From Acidobacteriota bacterium (GTDB lineage: Bacteria > Acidobacteriota > Thermoanaerobaculia > UBA5066): a stretch of DNA of 64,000 nucleotides. Shown here piece after piece: positions 1 through 7,792 of the stretch. Below the pieces are notes generated by a model. The model searched no databases and had not been told where the DNA came from. It saw only the letters and a program-made list of their open reading frames with translations. Location: assembly GCA_029781975.1 (NCBI GenBank), contig JAKOVQ010000017.1:62001-126000 (forward strand). The letters run 5' to 3'. Made by a program: the position numbers and the translations under genes. Numbering within the stretch: position 1 is the first letter of the stretch; each line of letters begins with the position of its first letter.

Positions 1-1203
1 CGCGCCCAGGGCCGCGTTGATCGCGTGGGCCGCCGCGTGGACGGGCGCGGCGACCGGGTCGCCGACGATCACCACTCCCGCCCCGGCGCGGGACTTCAGG
101 TCCTTCGCGGCGGCCGCGACGGTGCGGGCGACCTTCTCGTCGAGGCCGGCGGGCTTCGCGAAGCCCGGGACGCCGAGCTCGGCGCCGAGGGCGAGGGCGA
201 CGGCGGGGAGCGCGCTGGCCCGGACCGGCTGCCTGTTGTCGGCCTTCGTCCCGGTCGGGGTCGGCGACGACTCGAAGGTGTAGAGCCGGCTCATCTCCGT
301 CGCGCCCCCCACGAGGCGGCGCCGCGCCGAGAAGTCCTTGGCGTAGCGGACCGAGTGGGGGCCCGAGACGAGGAAGTCCGCGTCGAGCGCGACGACGACG
401 TCCGCCTTCGACAGCTCGTAGCGGGTCTCGACCGGCTGCCCGAAGGCCTTGACGGCCCCCGCGCGGACCTCGTCCCGGCCGGCCGGCTCCCACTGGTGCC
501 AGCGCGCCTTCGGGAAGGCGGCGAGGAGGGTTCGGAGCTGCGAGGCGAGGGTGGGCGAGGTGACGCTGCCCGTCAGGACCCTCAGGCCCGCGCCCCCGAG
601 GGCCTTCTGGGCCTTCGCCGCGGCCTTGAGCTCGTCCGAGAAGAGGGCCCACGTCTGGATCGTCTCGAGCTTCGTCGGCGTCTGCAGGCGGTCCGGGTCG
701 TAGAGGTCGAGGATGGATGCCTGGGCGAGCGCCGTCGCGGCGCCGAGGCTGGCCGGGTGCTCCGGGTTCCCCTCGAGCTTCGTCGGCCGTCCCTCGTGGC
801 TCTCCGCCAGGAGCGGCTGGGCGAAGCCGCCGAGCGTCATCGCGGTGGCGAACTGGAGCGGGACCCCCGGGAGGATCTCCTCGGGCTGCTTGACGTAGGG
901 GACGATCTTCTCGAAGGGCTGGCGCGTGCACGCCGCCATCCCCGCGAGGGCCATCGACGCCAGGCCGAGCTCGAAGAAACGGCGCCGGCTGAAGCCGCGC
1001 TCGAGGCTCTCGTCCCAGTCGGAGGCGTGCCGGGGGAACTCCCGGGCGAGGAACTCCTGGAACCGCTCGTCCCCGGCGAGCTCCTCGAGCCCCCGCCAGA
1101 ACGCGGGGCCCCGGGAGCTCCTCAGCCTCTCGCGGGCCGCGGCGAAGTCGATGGGGAGGGTCGTCGGCTCCGGAGGCGCCGGGGGTTCGATGGGGGAGGT
1201 CAT
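1..1203 (-). CDS. actB: Alternative complex III iron-sulfur/molybdopterin-like subunit ActB (3' end cut by window edge)
   Basis: Membrane-associated quinol:electron-acceptor oxidoreductase subunit of alternative complex III, the bc1-independent complex that feeds a terminal oxidase. The first 401 codons are visible and run off the left edge without a stop. The N-terminus has the long cytosolic leader typical of ActB and a twin-arginine-like motif SRRRFFELG at residues 72-80, followed by a hydrophobic stretch and Cys92. Downstream is a molybdopterin-oxidoreductase-like region (EGNPEHPASLGA, then repeated Rossmann-like segments) with no obvious molybdenum-ligand loop in the visible part, as expected for ActB. 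The ATG lies 25 bp after actA on the same strand, the usual actAB order. The iron-sulfur domain would be encoded beyond the edge. Confidence 0.88.
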   Translation of the reverse strand, partial: MTSPIEPPAPPEPTTLPIDFAAARERLRSSRGPAFWRGLEELAGDERFQEFLAREFPRHASDWDESLERGFSRRRFFELGLASMALAGMAACTRQPFEKIVPYVKQPEEILPGVPLQFATAMTLGGFAQPLLAESHEGRPTKLEGNPEHPASLGAATALAQASILDLYDPDRLQTPTKLETIQTWALFSDELKAAAKAQKALGGAGLRVLTGSVTSPTLASQLRTLLAAFPKARWHQWEPAGRDEVRAGAVKAFGQPVETRYELSKADVVVALDADFLVSGPHSVRYAKDFSARRRLVGGATEMSRLYTFESSPTPTGTKADNRQPVRASALPAVALALGAELGVPGFAKPAGLDEKVARTVAAAAKDLKSRAGAGVVIVGDPVAAPVHAAAHAINAALGA

Positions 1204-1228
1204 TCTCTCTTCGTCTCCTCGCGTCGGC

Positions 1229-1888
1229 TCAGCGGTGGCAGGTGCCGCACGACTCCAGGAACTTCCGGGGGCGGACCTTGTACTTCGCGACGAGCTCGCG
1301 GCCGAGCTCCTCCTGGTTCGACGGCGGCTGCCAGTCCATGTTGAAGACCTCCTCCTTCGGGCGGAGGTACTTCTCCGGGTTCCGGTGGCAGTCGAGGCAC
1401 CAGCGCATCTGGAGAGGCTGGGCGGAGCGCATCAGCCGCATCTTCTGGACGGCTCCGTGGCAGGTGGCGCAGCCGACCCCCTTGGCCACGTGGATCGAGT
1501 GGTTGAAGTAGACGAAGTCCGGCAGGTCGTGGACCTTGGTCCAGCGGAGCGGCTGCCCCGTCCGGAAGCTGGACCTGACGGGCTCCAGCATAGGCGCCTC
1601 GTTCCAGATCAGCTTGTGGCAGTTGTAGCAGGTGGCGGTGGGGGGGATCCCGGCGGTCGCCGACTTCTCGACGGCGGTGTGGCAGTAGCGGCAGTCGATC
1701 CCGAGCCCGGAGACGTGGTGCTCGTGGCTGAAGGGGACGGGCTGCTCGATCGTCTCGCCCCTCCGCTGGTTGAACCCGGCGTAGTCGACCGCCAGGAGCC
1801 CCCCGACGACGCCGCCCCCGGCGAGGAGGAGGGCGACGATCGATGCCGGGGCGAGGACATTGGCGCTCTTCGGAAACAGCTGGGCCAT
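1229..1888 (-). CDS. actA: Pentaheme cytochrome c subunit ActA of alternative complex III
   Basis: Periplasmic electron-transfer subunit of alternative complex III. The 219-residue protein has one N-terminal hydrophobic anchor (about residues 13-33) and five CXXCH heme-attachment sites: CRYCH, CYNCH, CATCH, CLDCH and CGTCH, the last almost at the C-terminus. Five hemes, the cytochrome c7-like spacing and the adjacent actB identify it as ActA rather than a free tetraheme NapC/NrfH protein. It is the first gene of the operon; the 409-bp gap upstream should hold its promoter. Confidence 0.9.
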   Translation of the reverse strand: MAQLFPKSANVLAPASIVALLLAGGGVVGGLLAVDYAGFNQRRGETIEQPVPFSHEHHVSGLGIDCRYCHTAVEKSATAGIPPTATCYNCHKLIWNEAPMLEPVRSSFRTGQPLRWTKVHDLPDFVYFNHSIHVAKGVGCATCHGAVQKMRLMRSAQPLQMRWCLDCHRNPEKYLRPKEEVFNMDWQPPSNQEELGRELVAKYKVRPRKFLESCGTCHR

Positions 1889-2297
1889 CTCGGTTCCGTC
1901 CTCAGGTCGGGTTCCGGCGCGCGGGAGCGCCCCGGTGGGCGGAGAGCGGCCCCGGGAAGCCGGGAATATCGGCTGCCGCCGCTCCGTTCGTACTCAGGGT
2001 CTGTGTCGCGGGCTCGGTCGAGGCATGGGGACCGCCACGGCGTCGGGGACGCCGCCGGACCGTCGTTCTCAAGCCTTGGCTCCTCCTCGATTCGTCGGGG
2101 CGGTGCCCCGTCCGACTCGAAGAACAGAATAGGATACCCGAAAATCACTTGCTTGGGAAGCCCCTCCTGCGACGGTTTCTCGCGTCGCAGCGAGAGGGCA
2201 AATCGTTGCCCGGCCAAGGCTTCGAGACGACATGCCCGAACGGCCGCCCCACGTTTCGAGAACGCTCGACATGAGGGCCCGCCCCGGGGACTCTCTG
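1889..2297. other. Intergenic region, probable actAB promoter
   Basis: No convincing gene in this 409-bp stretch between the cytochrome peroxidase stop and actA. An A+T-rich patch around 2124-2160 stands out from the G+C-rich background. On the minus strand it offers -10-like TATCCT (2131-2136) with a weak -35-like TTCCCA (2154-2159, 17-bp spacer). If used, actA would have a leader of about 235 nt. A small inverted repeat (6-bp arms, 2169-2174 and 2183-2188) lies just upstream of that patch. Assignment is tentative. Confidence 0.35.
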
Positions 2298-3386
2298 TCA
2301 GGAAGCGGGACCTGCCGGAACGGCCGATTCGGCCGAGGCGGCCGGAGGGGCCCCGACGTCGTCGAGAGCCCCCAGGAACGCGACGATCGCCCGCAGGTCG
2401 CCGGGCGGGAGAGTCCTGCCCAGCTGGTGCCAGGCCATCTTCCGGACCGCCTCCTCGAGCGTCGCGATGCTTCCGTCGTGGAAGTACGGGGCCGTCCGCG
2501 CGACGTCCCGGAGGGGAGCCACCTTGAATTTCCCGCGGTCCGCCTCGTCGTGCGTCACCTCGAAGCGACCCGGGTCAGCTGTGGGATAGGCGTGCGCCAG
2601 GCCGAGGGGCTGGTACTGGCGCGCCCCGAGCGCCGGCCCCGCATGGCAGGTGACGCACCCGGCGTCGAGGAAGAGGCGCAGACCCTCCGACTCCTCCGCG
2701 CTCAGGGCCGCGAGGTCGCCCCCGACGAACGCGTCGAGCCGGTCGCGGGTCAGGAGGGTCCTCTCGAAGGCGGCGAGCGCCCGCGACGCGTTCCGGAGCG
2801 TCACGGGACGTTCCGTCCCCGGGAACGCCGCGCGGAAGGCGGCCGCCGTCGCCGGGTCCCCTTCGAGCGCCCGGGCGACCGCCGCCGCGTCCGGCATCGC
2901 CATCTCGTCGGGGTCGAGGATCGGCCCTTCCGCCTGCTCCTCGAGCGTGGCGGCGCGCCCGTCCCAGAACTGCGCGAGGTGGAGCGCCGCGTTCCTCACG
3001 GTCGGCGCGTTCCGGCGGCCCCGCCGGCCGAGGGCCCCTTCGGACGTCCGCTCGCCGTCGGCCCCGGAAGGATTCGCCCCGTCGAGCCGGTGACAGTCGT
3101 TGCACGACTGGGAGCCGTTGACGGAGAGCCTCCGGTCGAAGAAGAGCGCCTTCCCGAGCGCCACCAGCTCCGGCGCGTCCGCGCCGGCCCCCGGGACCCG
3201 TTCCGGCAGCCGTCCGAAGGCGACCCGCGCGCGCTCGGCGAGCGCGGAGCGCCGGTCGCGCTCCGCATGGGAGAGCGCCGCGTCTCCCGCGCTCCGCGAG
3301 CACCCGCCCGGGGAGAGGAGCGCCGCCAGCCCCGCGAGGGCGGCGGCGAGGCGGAGGAGCCGGATCGGGCGGGCGGGTCGGGCCAT
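2298..3386 (-). CDS. Diheme cytochrome c peroxidase (CcpA/MauG family)
   Basis: Periplasmic reduction of hydrogen peroxide with electrons from a small cytochrome or quinol pool. The 362-residue protein starts with a basic then hydrophobic export signal ending near a cysteine (GGCS), so it may be a lipoprotein, although the lipobox is imperfect. Two heme sites are visible: CNDCH in the N-terminal half and CVTCH in the C-terminal half. Family landmarks include LGKALFFDRRLSVNG, FWDGRAATLEEQAEGPI and the C-terminal TAPYFHDGSIATLEEAV. ATG at 3386 was chosen because it gives a proper signal peptide; the longer open frame upstream has no leader-like features. It sits upstream of actAB on the same strand, suggesting a shared respiratory role. 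Confidence 0.88.
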   Translation of the reverse strand: MARPARPIRLLRLAAALAGLAALLSPGGCSRSAGDAALSHAERDRRSALAERARVAFGRLPERVPGAGADAPELVALGKALFFDRRLSVNGSQSCNDCHRLDGANPSGADGERTSEGALGRRGRRNAPTVRNAALHLAQFWDGRAATLEEQAEGPILDPDEMAMPDAAAVARALEGDPATAAAFRAAFPGTERPVTLRNASRALAAFERTLLTRDRLDAFVGGDLAALSAEESEGLRLFLDAGCVTCHAGPALGARQYQPLGLAHAYPTADPGRFEVTHDEADRGKFKVAPLRDVARTAPYFHDGSIATLEEAVRKMAWHQLGRTLPPGDLRAIVAFLGALDDVGAPPAASAESAVPAGPAS

Positions 3387-3485
3387 CGCTGGGGTCCCGG
3401 CGGCGCGCCGGGCGAAGGATCGTAGCAGCCGCTCCTCTCGCGCCGGTCCGCGCGGATTCGGCGAGCCCGTCCGGGACGGGAGCGG

Positions 3486-3491
3486 TAGCAT
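3486..3491 (+). promoter_or_regulatory. -10 hexamer TAGCAT of a possibly leaderless promoter
   Basis: TAGCAT ends 6 nt before the ATG at 3498, and there is no correctly spaced Shine-Dalgarno sequence. This matches a leaderless-transcript arrangement seen at several other genes here. No convincing -35 box. Confidence 0.4.
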
Positions 3492-3497
3492 CGATCG

Positions 3498-4655
3498 ATG
3501 GACCGGCGGACCCGATGGCGTCGCATCGTGGTGGTCGCGGCCGTCGTCGCGGCGGCGGCCTTCGTCAAGGGCGTCCTCCTCCGGCCCGCCCCCGTCCCGG
3601 TGACGGTCTTCCGCGTCGCGCGGGGCCGCGTCGAGGAGACGGTGACCAACAGCCGGGCGGGGACCGTGAAGGCCCGCCGGCGTGCCACGCTGAGCCCCGA
3701 GGTCGGCGGACGCGTGGAAGAGCTCGCGATCCGCGAGGGCGACCGCGTCCGAGCGGGCCAGGTCCTGATGCGGATCGCGGACGCCGACGTGAAGGCGCAG
3801 CGCGAGCTGGCCGAGCGGTCGCTCGAGGTCGCCCGGGCGCAGGAGACCGAGGCGTGCCGGCAGGCGGAGCAGGCGCGGCGCGACGTCGCCCGCTCCGAGG
3901 CCCTCGCGAGGGACGAGATCGTCTCGGCGACCCTCCTCGAGCAGGCGCAGACGGCGCACGACGTGACGTCCGCGGCGTGCGAGACGGCGAGGGCGCGCGT
4001 GGCGCAGGCCCGCGCGCAGCTGGAGCTGTCCGGTGTCGGCGTGGCGAAGAGCGTCCTCAGGGCGCCGTTCGGCGGCGTCGTCGCGAAGGTCTCGACCGAG
4101 GTGGGCGAGTGGATCACCCCGTCCCCGCCAGGCCTGCCGATCCCTCCCGTCGTCGACCTGTTCGACCCGGACGCCCTCTACGTGACCGCCCCGATCGACG
4201 AGGTCGACGTCGGCAAGGTCCGCACCGGCGTCCCGGTCCGCGTGACGCTCGACGCCTACCCGGGCCAGGTCACCCAAGGGCGCGTCAGCCGGGTCGCCCC
4301 CTACGTCGCCGACGTCCGCGAGCAGAACCGGACGCTCGACATCGAGGTGGAGCTCCTCGACCGCACGTTCGCGCGACGGCTGCTGCCGGGGACCTCGGCC
4401 GACGTGGTGGTCGTCCTCGACGCGAGGGACGGCGTCCTTCGGGTCCCGTCGTACGCCCTCCTCGAGGGAGGGAAGGCCCTCGTCCTCGACCGGGGCATCC
4501 TCGTGGAGAGGCGGGTGGAGGTCGGCGTGAGGAACTGGGAGTACGCCGAGGTGAAGTCGGGGCTGGCCGAAGGGGACGCCGTCGTCGTGACCCTTGACCG
4601 CGCGGAGGTGAAGGCGGGAGCGCGGGCCGTGGCGGAGGGGGAGACGGTGCGGTGA
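3498..4655 (+). CDS. Efflux/export membrane fusion protein (HlyD/MacA-like)
   Basis: Periplasmic adaptor linking an inner-membrane ABC transporter to an outer-membrane channel. The 385-residue protein has an uncleaved N-terminal membrane anchor (about residues 9-25). A lipoyl/barrel-sandwich half follows (LSPEVGGRVEELAIREGDRV), then an alpha-helical hairpin rich in Ala, Glu and Arg (about 95-185), the second lipoyl half (LRAPFGGVVAKV) and a beta-barrel with a membrane-proximal domain. Its stop overlaps the start of the ATPase gene (GTGA), so it is the first gene of a MacA-ATPase-permease-permease operon. No TolC-like outer-membrane partner is encoded nearby. The substrate cannot be told from sequence; MacA homologues export macrolides, peptides or lipoproteins. 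Confidence 0.85.
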   Translation: MDRRTRWRRIVVVAAVVAAAAFVKGVLLRPAPVPVTVFRVARGRVEETVTNSRAGTVKARRRATLSPEVGGRVEELAIREGDRVRAGQVLMRIADADVKAQRELAERSLEVARAQETEACRQAEQARRDVARSEALARDEIVSATLLEQAQTAHDVTSAACETARARVAQARAQLELSGVGVAKSVLRAPFGGVVAKVSTEVGEWITPSPPGLPIPPVVDLFDPDALYVTAPIDEVDVGKVRTGVPVRVTLDAYPGQVTQGRVSRVAPYVADVREQNRTLDIEVELLDRTFARRLLPGTSADVVVVLDARDGVLRVPSYALLEGGKALVLDRGILVERRVEVGVRNWEYAEVKSGLAEGDAVVVTLDRAEVKAGARAVAEGETVR

Positions 4656-5335
4656 TCCGCCTCGAGGGGGTCACGCGCACCTACGAGGTGGGCGGGCGGC
4701 CGGTCCACGCCCTCGCCGGGGTCGACCTCGAGGTGGCGGGAGGGGAGTACGTCTCGATCATGGGCCCTTCGGGCTCGGGGAAGTCGACGCTCCTCTCGAT
4801 CCTGGGCTGTCTCGACCGGCCGACCGGAGGGACCTATCGGCTCCGCGGCGCGGACGTCGGCCGGCTCGGCGAGGACGAGCTCGCGCGGGTCCGGCGGAAC
4901 GACGTCGGATTTGTCTTCCAGTCGTTCCACCTGGTCCCTCGGCTGACGGCCCTCGAGAACGTCGAGCTGCCGATGGTCCTGGCGGGGCTCCCGCGGGCGG
5001 AGAGGACGAGGCGCGCGGAGGCCGCCCTCGGTGCGGTGGGGCTGGCGGATCGGGCGCCCCACCGCCCCGAGCAGCTCTCCGGCGGCGAGCGTCAGAGGGT
5101 GTGCATCGCGCGGGCCGTGGTGCTGCGCCCGTCGATCCTCCTGGCGGACGAGCCGACCGGGAACCTCGACTCGGCCTCGGGGAACGAGGTGATCGGGCTC
5201 CTCGAGTCGCTCAACCGGGAGGGCCTCACCCTCCTCGTGGTCACTCACGACGAGGCGATCGGCCGGCGCGCGCGCCGGAGGGTCCGCCTCCTGGACGGGC
5301 GGGTCGTAGGCACGGCCCCCGAAGGAGCGCCGTGA
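4652..5335 (+). CDS. ABC transporter ATP-binding protein, MacB/LolD type
   Basis: Cytoplasmic ATPase of a type VII (mechanotransmission) ABC transporter. The 227-residue protein has Walker A GPSGSGKST (residues 38-46), the Q-loop region FVFQSFHLVPRL, signature LSGGERQRV, Walker B ILLADEPTGNLD and the H-loop VVTHDE. GTG at 4652 overlaps the adaptor's stop by 4 bp, and its own stop overlaps the next GTG in the same way. Unlike E. coli MacB, the ATPase is a separate polypeptide, as in LolCDE-like systems. Confidence 0.92.
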   Translation: MIRLEGVTRTYEVGGRPVHALAGVDLEVAGGEYVSIMGPSGSGKSTLLSILGCLDRPTGGTYRLRGADVGRLGEDELARVRRNDVGFVFQSFHLVPRLTALENVELPMVLAGLPRAERTRRAEAALGAVGLADRAPHRPEQLSGGERQRVCIARAVVLRPSILLADEPTGNLDSASGNEVIGLLESLNREGLTLLVVTHDEAIGRRARRRVRLLDGRVVGTAPEGAP

Positions 5336-6537
5336 GCCTCCTCGACGTCCTCCGATTCGCCGGGACGGCCCTCGTCGGCCACCGGCTCCGGACCGGCCTC
5401 TCGCTCCTCGGCGTCGCGGTCGGGGTCGCGGCGGTCATCCTCCTGACCAGCCTCGGGGAGGGGGCGCGCCGCTACGTGACGGGGGAGTTTGCGCTGATGG
5501 GGTCGAACCTCCTGATCGTGGTCCCCGGGAAGACGGAGACGACGGGGACGCTCCCCCTCGTGGGCGGGACGACGCACGACCTGACGCTCGCCGACGTCGA
5601 GGCGCTGGAGCGCCGGGTCAGCGGCGTGGTCCGCGCGGCGGGGCTGACCGTCGGCAGCGCCACCGCCCGCGCCGGGGAGCTGAGTCGCGACGTGACCGTC
5701 GCCGGGACCACGGCCGAGTGGAAGCCGCTCCGGCGGCTGACGCTCCGGGCGGGCCAGTTCCTTCCGGCGGGCCGGCCGGAGGAGGCGCCGCGCGTCTGCG
5801 TCGTCGGCGCGCGCGTCGCCTCGGAGCTCTTCCCGGGGCGGAACCCCCTCGGGGAGCTCCTCCGGCTCGGGGACGAGAGGTTCCGGGTGATCGGGGTCCT
5901 GACCGCGCGGGGCGTCTCCCTCGGCCTCGACCTCGACGAGGTGGTCCTCGTCCCGGCGGTCCAGGCGCTCCGGATGTTCGACAGGACCTCCCTCTTCCGC
6001 GTCCTCGTCGAGATGCGCCACCCCGCGGACCTCGCCCCGGGGAAGACGTCGGTCCTTCACGTTCTGAAGGAGCGGCACGGAGGCGAGGAGGACGTGACGG
6101 TCTTCACGCAGGACGCCGTCGTCTCGACGCTCGGGACGATCCTCGGGATGCTCACGCTCGTCCTCGGGGGGATCGCGGCGGTGTCGCTCGCCGTCGCGGG
6201 GGTCGGGATCATGAACGTGATGCTCGTCTCGGTCTCGGAGAGGACGCGGGAGGTGGGCCTCCTCCTCGCGCTCGGCGCCGCCCGGCGCCAGGTCCTCCGC
6301 CTCTTCCTCGCGGAGGCGGCCCTCCTCTCGACGGCGGGGGGAGCCGCCGGCCTCCTCATCGGCCTCGGCGGCGCGCGGGCGGTCCGGGCCCTCTTCCCGG
6401 CGTTCCCGGTCGCGCCCCCCGCCTGGGCCGTGGCGGCGGCGGTGGCGCTCTCGGTCGCCGTGGGCCTCGTCTTCGGCGTCCTGCCGGCGCGGCAGGCGGC
6501 GCGGCTCGAGCCGGTCGCCGCCCTGGCGCGGAGATGA
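5332..6537 (+). CDS. MacB-like ABC transporter permease (first copy)
   Basis: Inner-membrane permease of the adjacent exporter. The 401-residue protein has the MacB_PCD/FtsX architecture. It begins with a transmembrane helix (VAVGVAAVILLTSLGEGARR region), followed by a periplasmic core domain of about 200 residues. Three C-terminal helices follow, with the FtsX motifs GGIAAVSLAVAGVGIMNVML and REVGLLLALGAARRQVL. GTG at 5332 overlaps the ATPase stop. A second, related permease follows directly, so the functional transporter may be a heterodimer of the two permeases with two copies of the one ATPase. Confidence 0.88.
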   Translation: MSLLDVLRFAGTALVGHRLRTGLSLLGVAVGVAAVILLTSLGEGARRYVTGEFALMGSNLLIVVPGKTETTGTLPLVGGTTHDLTLADVEALERRVSGVVRAAGLTVGSATARAGELSRDVTVAGTTAEWKPLRRLTLRAGQFLPAGRPEEAPRVCVVGARVASELFPGRNPLGELLRLGDERFRVIGVLTARGVSLGLDLDEVVLVPAVQALRMFDRTSLFRVLVEMRHPADLAPGKTSVLHVLKERHGGEEDVTVFTQDAVVSTLGTILGMLTLVLGGIAAVSLAVAGVGIMNVMLVSVSERTREVGLLLALGAARRQVLRLFLAEAALLSTAGGAAGLLIGLGGARAVRALFPAFPVAPPAWAVAAAVALSVAVGLVFGVLPARQAARLEPVAALARR

Positions 6538-6571
6538 GGCTGAGATGTCGCGGAGATGACGCGGAGATGAC
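6528..6571 (+). repeat. Four 11-nt direct repeats carrying SD-like and ATGA sequences
   Basis: Four consecutive 11-nt units (6528, 6539, 6550, 6561) read GCGGAGATGAG, GCTGAGATGTC, GCGGAGATGAC and GCGGAGATGAC. They run from the last codons of the first permease exactly to the GTG start of the second. Three of the four contain GGAGATGA, that is a ribosome-binding motif fused to an ATG/TGA pair. The stop codon of the first permease (6535-6537) lies in unit one, and the last unit supplies the GGAGA for the second permease. The exact repetition is visible; a role in reinitiation is inference. Confidence 0.85.
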
Positions 6572-7774
6572 GTGAGGGGCTCCGAGGTCCTCCGCCTCGC
6601 CGCGGGAGCCGTCCTGGCCCACCGCCTCCGCTCCGCCCTCACGGTCCTCGGGATCGTGATCGGGGTCGCCTCCGTGGTCCTCCTGACGGCCATGGGAGAG
6701 GGGGCGCGCGCCTCGATCGTGAGCGAGTTCTCCCAGTTCGGGACCAACACCCTCGTCGTCGTCCCGGGGAAGGTGAGGACGGGCGGGATCGCCGGGGCGG
6801 TCGGAGGGGGGATCCGGCCGCTGACGGTGGACGACGCGGAGGCGATGGAGCGGGTCCCCGGGGTGGAGAAGGTCGTCCCCGTCTGCATGGGGATGGCGCG
6901 CGTGAGCGCCGGGTCCCGCGGGCGGAGCGTCTTCGTCTACGGCGCCACGGCCGGCGGCCCCGACGTCTGGAAGTTCCGCGTCCGGGTGGGGCGCTTCCTG
7001 CCGCCCGGCGACGTCCGCCGGGCCGCGCCGGTCGCGGTCCTCGGCCCGAAGCTGAAACGGGAGCTCTTCGGCGACGCCAACGCCCTCGGGGAGCGGGTGA
7101 GGATCGGGGAGTTCCGGTTCGTCGTGATCGGCGAGATGGCGCCCGTCGGCCAGTTCCTCGGGCTGACGCTCGACGACGCCGCGTACGTCCCGATCGCGTC
7201 CGCGCAGCAGCTCTTCAACCTCTCGCGCCTCACCGAGATCGACGCCCTCTTCTCGCCCCGCGTGCCGCCGGGACCGGTGGTCGACGGGGTCCGGCGGGCG
7301 CTCGCGTCCCGCCGCGAGGGGGAGGAGGACTTCACCGTCCTCTCGCAGACGGAGATGCTGTCGGCCTTCGACCGCGTCCTCGCCGTCGTCAGCGGCGCCG
7401 TCACGGGGATCGCGGGGATCTCCCTCGTCGTCGGCGCGATCGGGATCCTCACGATGATGTGGATCTCGGTGGGCGAGAGGTCGGCCGAGATCGGGCTCCT
7501 GAAGGCCCTCGGCGCGCGGCCCCCCGAGATCCGGGCGCTGTTCCTCGCCGAGGCGGCCCTCCTCTCGGCGGCGGGGTGCCTCCTCGGCCTGCTGGCCGGC
7601 GCGGGACTCGGCGCGCTGATCCACGTCGCCGTACCCGGCCTGCCGCTCCGGGTCCCCCTCCCGTTCGTCGCGGCCGCGCTGGCCGTCAGCGTGGGGGTGG
7701 GGCTCGCCTCGGGCGTCCTCCCGGCCCGGCGCGCGGCAGCCCTCGACCCGATCGAGGTCCTCAGGGCCGAGTAG
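6572..7774 (+). CDS. MacB-like ABC transporter permease (second copy)
   Basis: Second FtsX/MacB-type permease of the operon, 400 residues, similar in plan to the first. It has an N-terminal helix with GIVIGVASVVLLTAMGEGAR, a periplasmic core domain, and three C-terminal helices starting at ISLVVGAIGILTMMWISVGE and ending GVLPARRAAALDPIEVLRAE. GTG at 6572 is the only start available after an in-frame stop at 6557 and has GGAGA just upstream. It is the last gene of the exporter operon and converges on the phosphatase gene with an 18-bp gap. Confidence 0.88.
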   Translation: MRGSEVLRLAAGAVLAHRLRSALTVLGIVIGVASVVLLTAMGEGARASIVSEFSQFGTNTLVVVPGKVRTGGIAGAVGGGIRPLTVDDAEAMERVPGVEKVVPVCMGMARVSAGSRGRSVFVYGATAGGPDVWKFRVRVGRFLPPGDVRRAAPVAVLGPKLKRELFGDANALGERVRIGEFRFVVIGEMAPVGQFLGLTLDDAAYVPIASAQQLFNLSRLTEIDALFSPRVPPGPVVDGVRRALASRREGEEDFTVLSQTEMLSAFDRVLAVVSGAVTGIAGISLVVGAIGILTMMWISVGERSAEIGLLKALGARPPEIRALFLAEAALLSAAGCLLGLLAGAGLGALIHVAVPGLPLRVPLPFVAAALAVSVGVGLASGVLPARRAAALDPIEVLRAE

Positions 7775-7792
7775 GACCCGGGCCGCGGGGGC

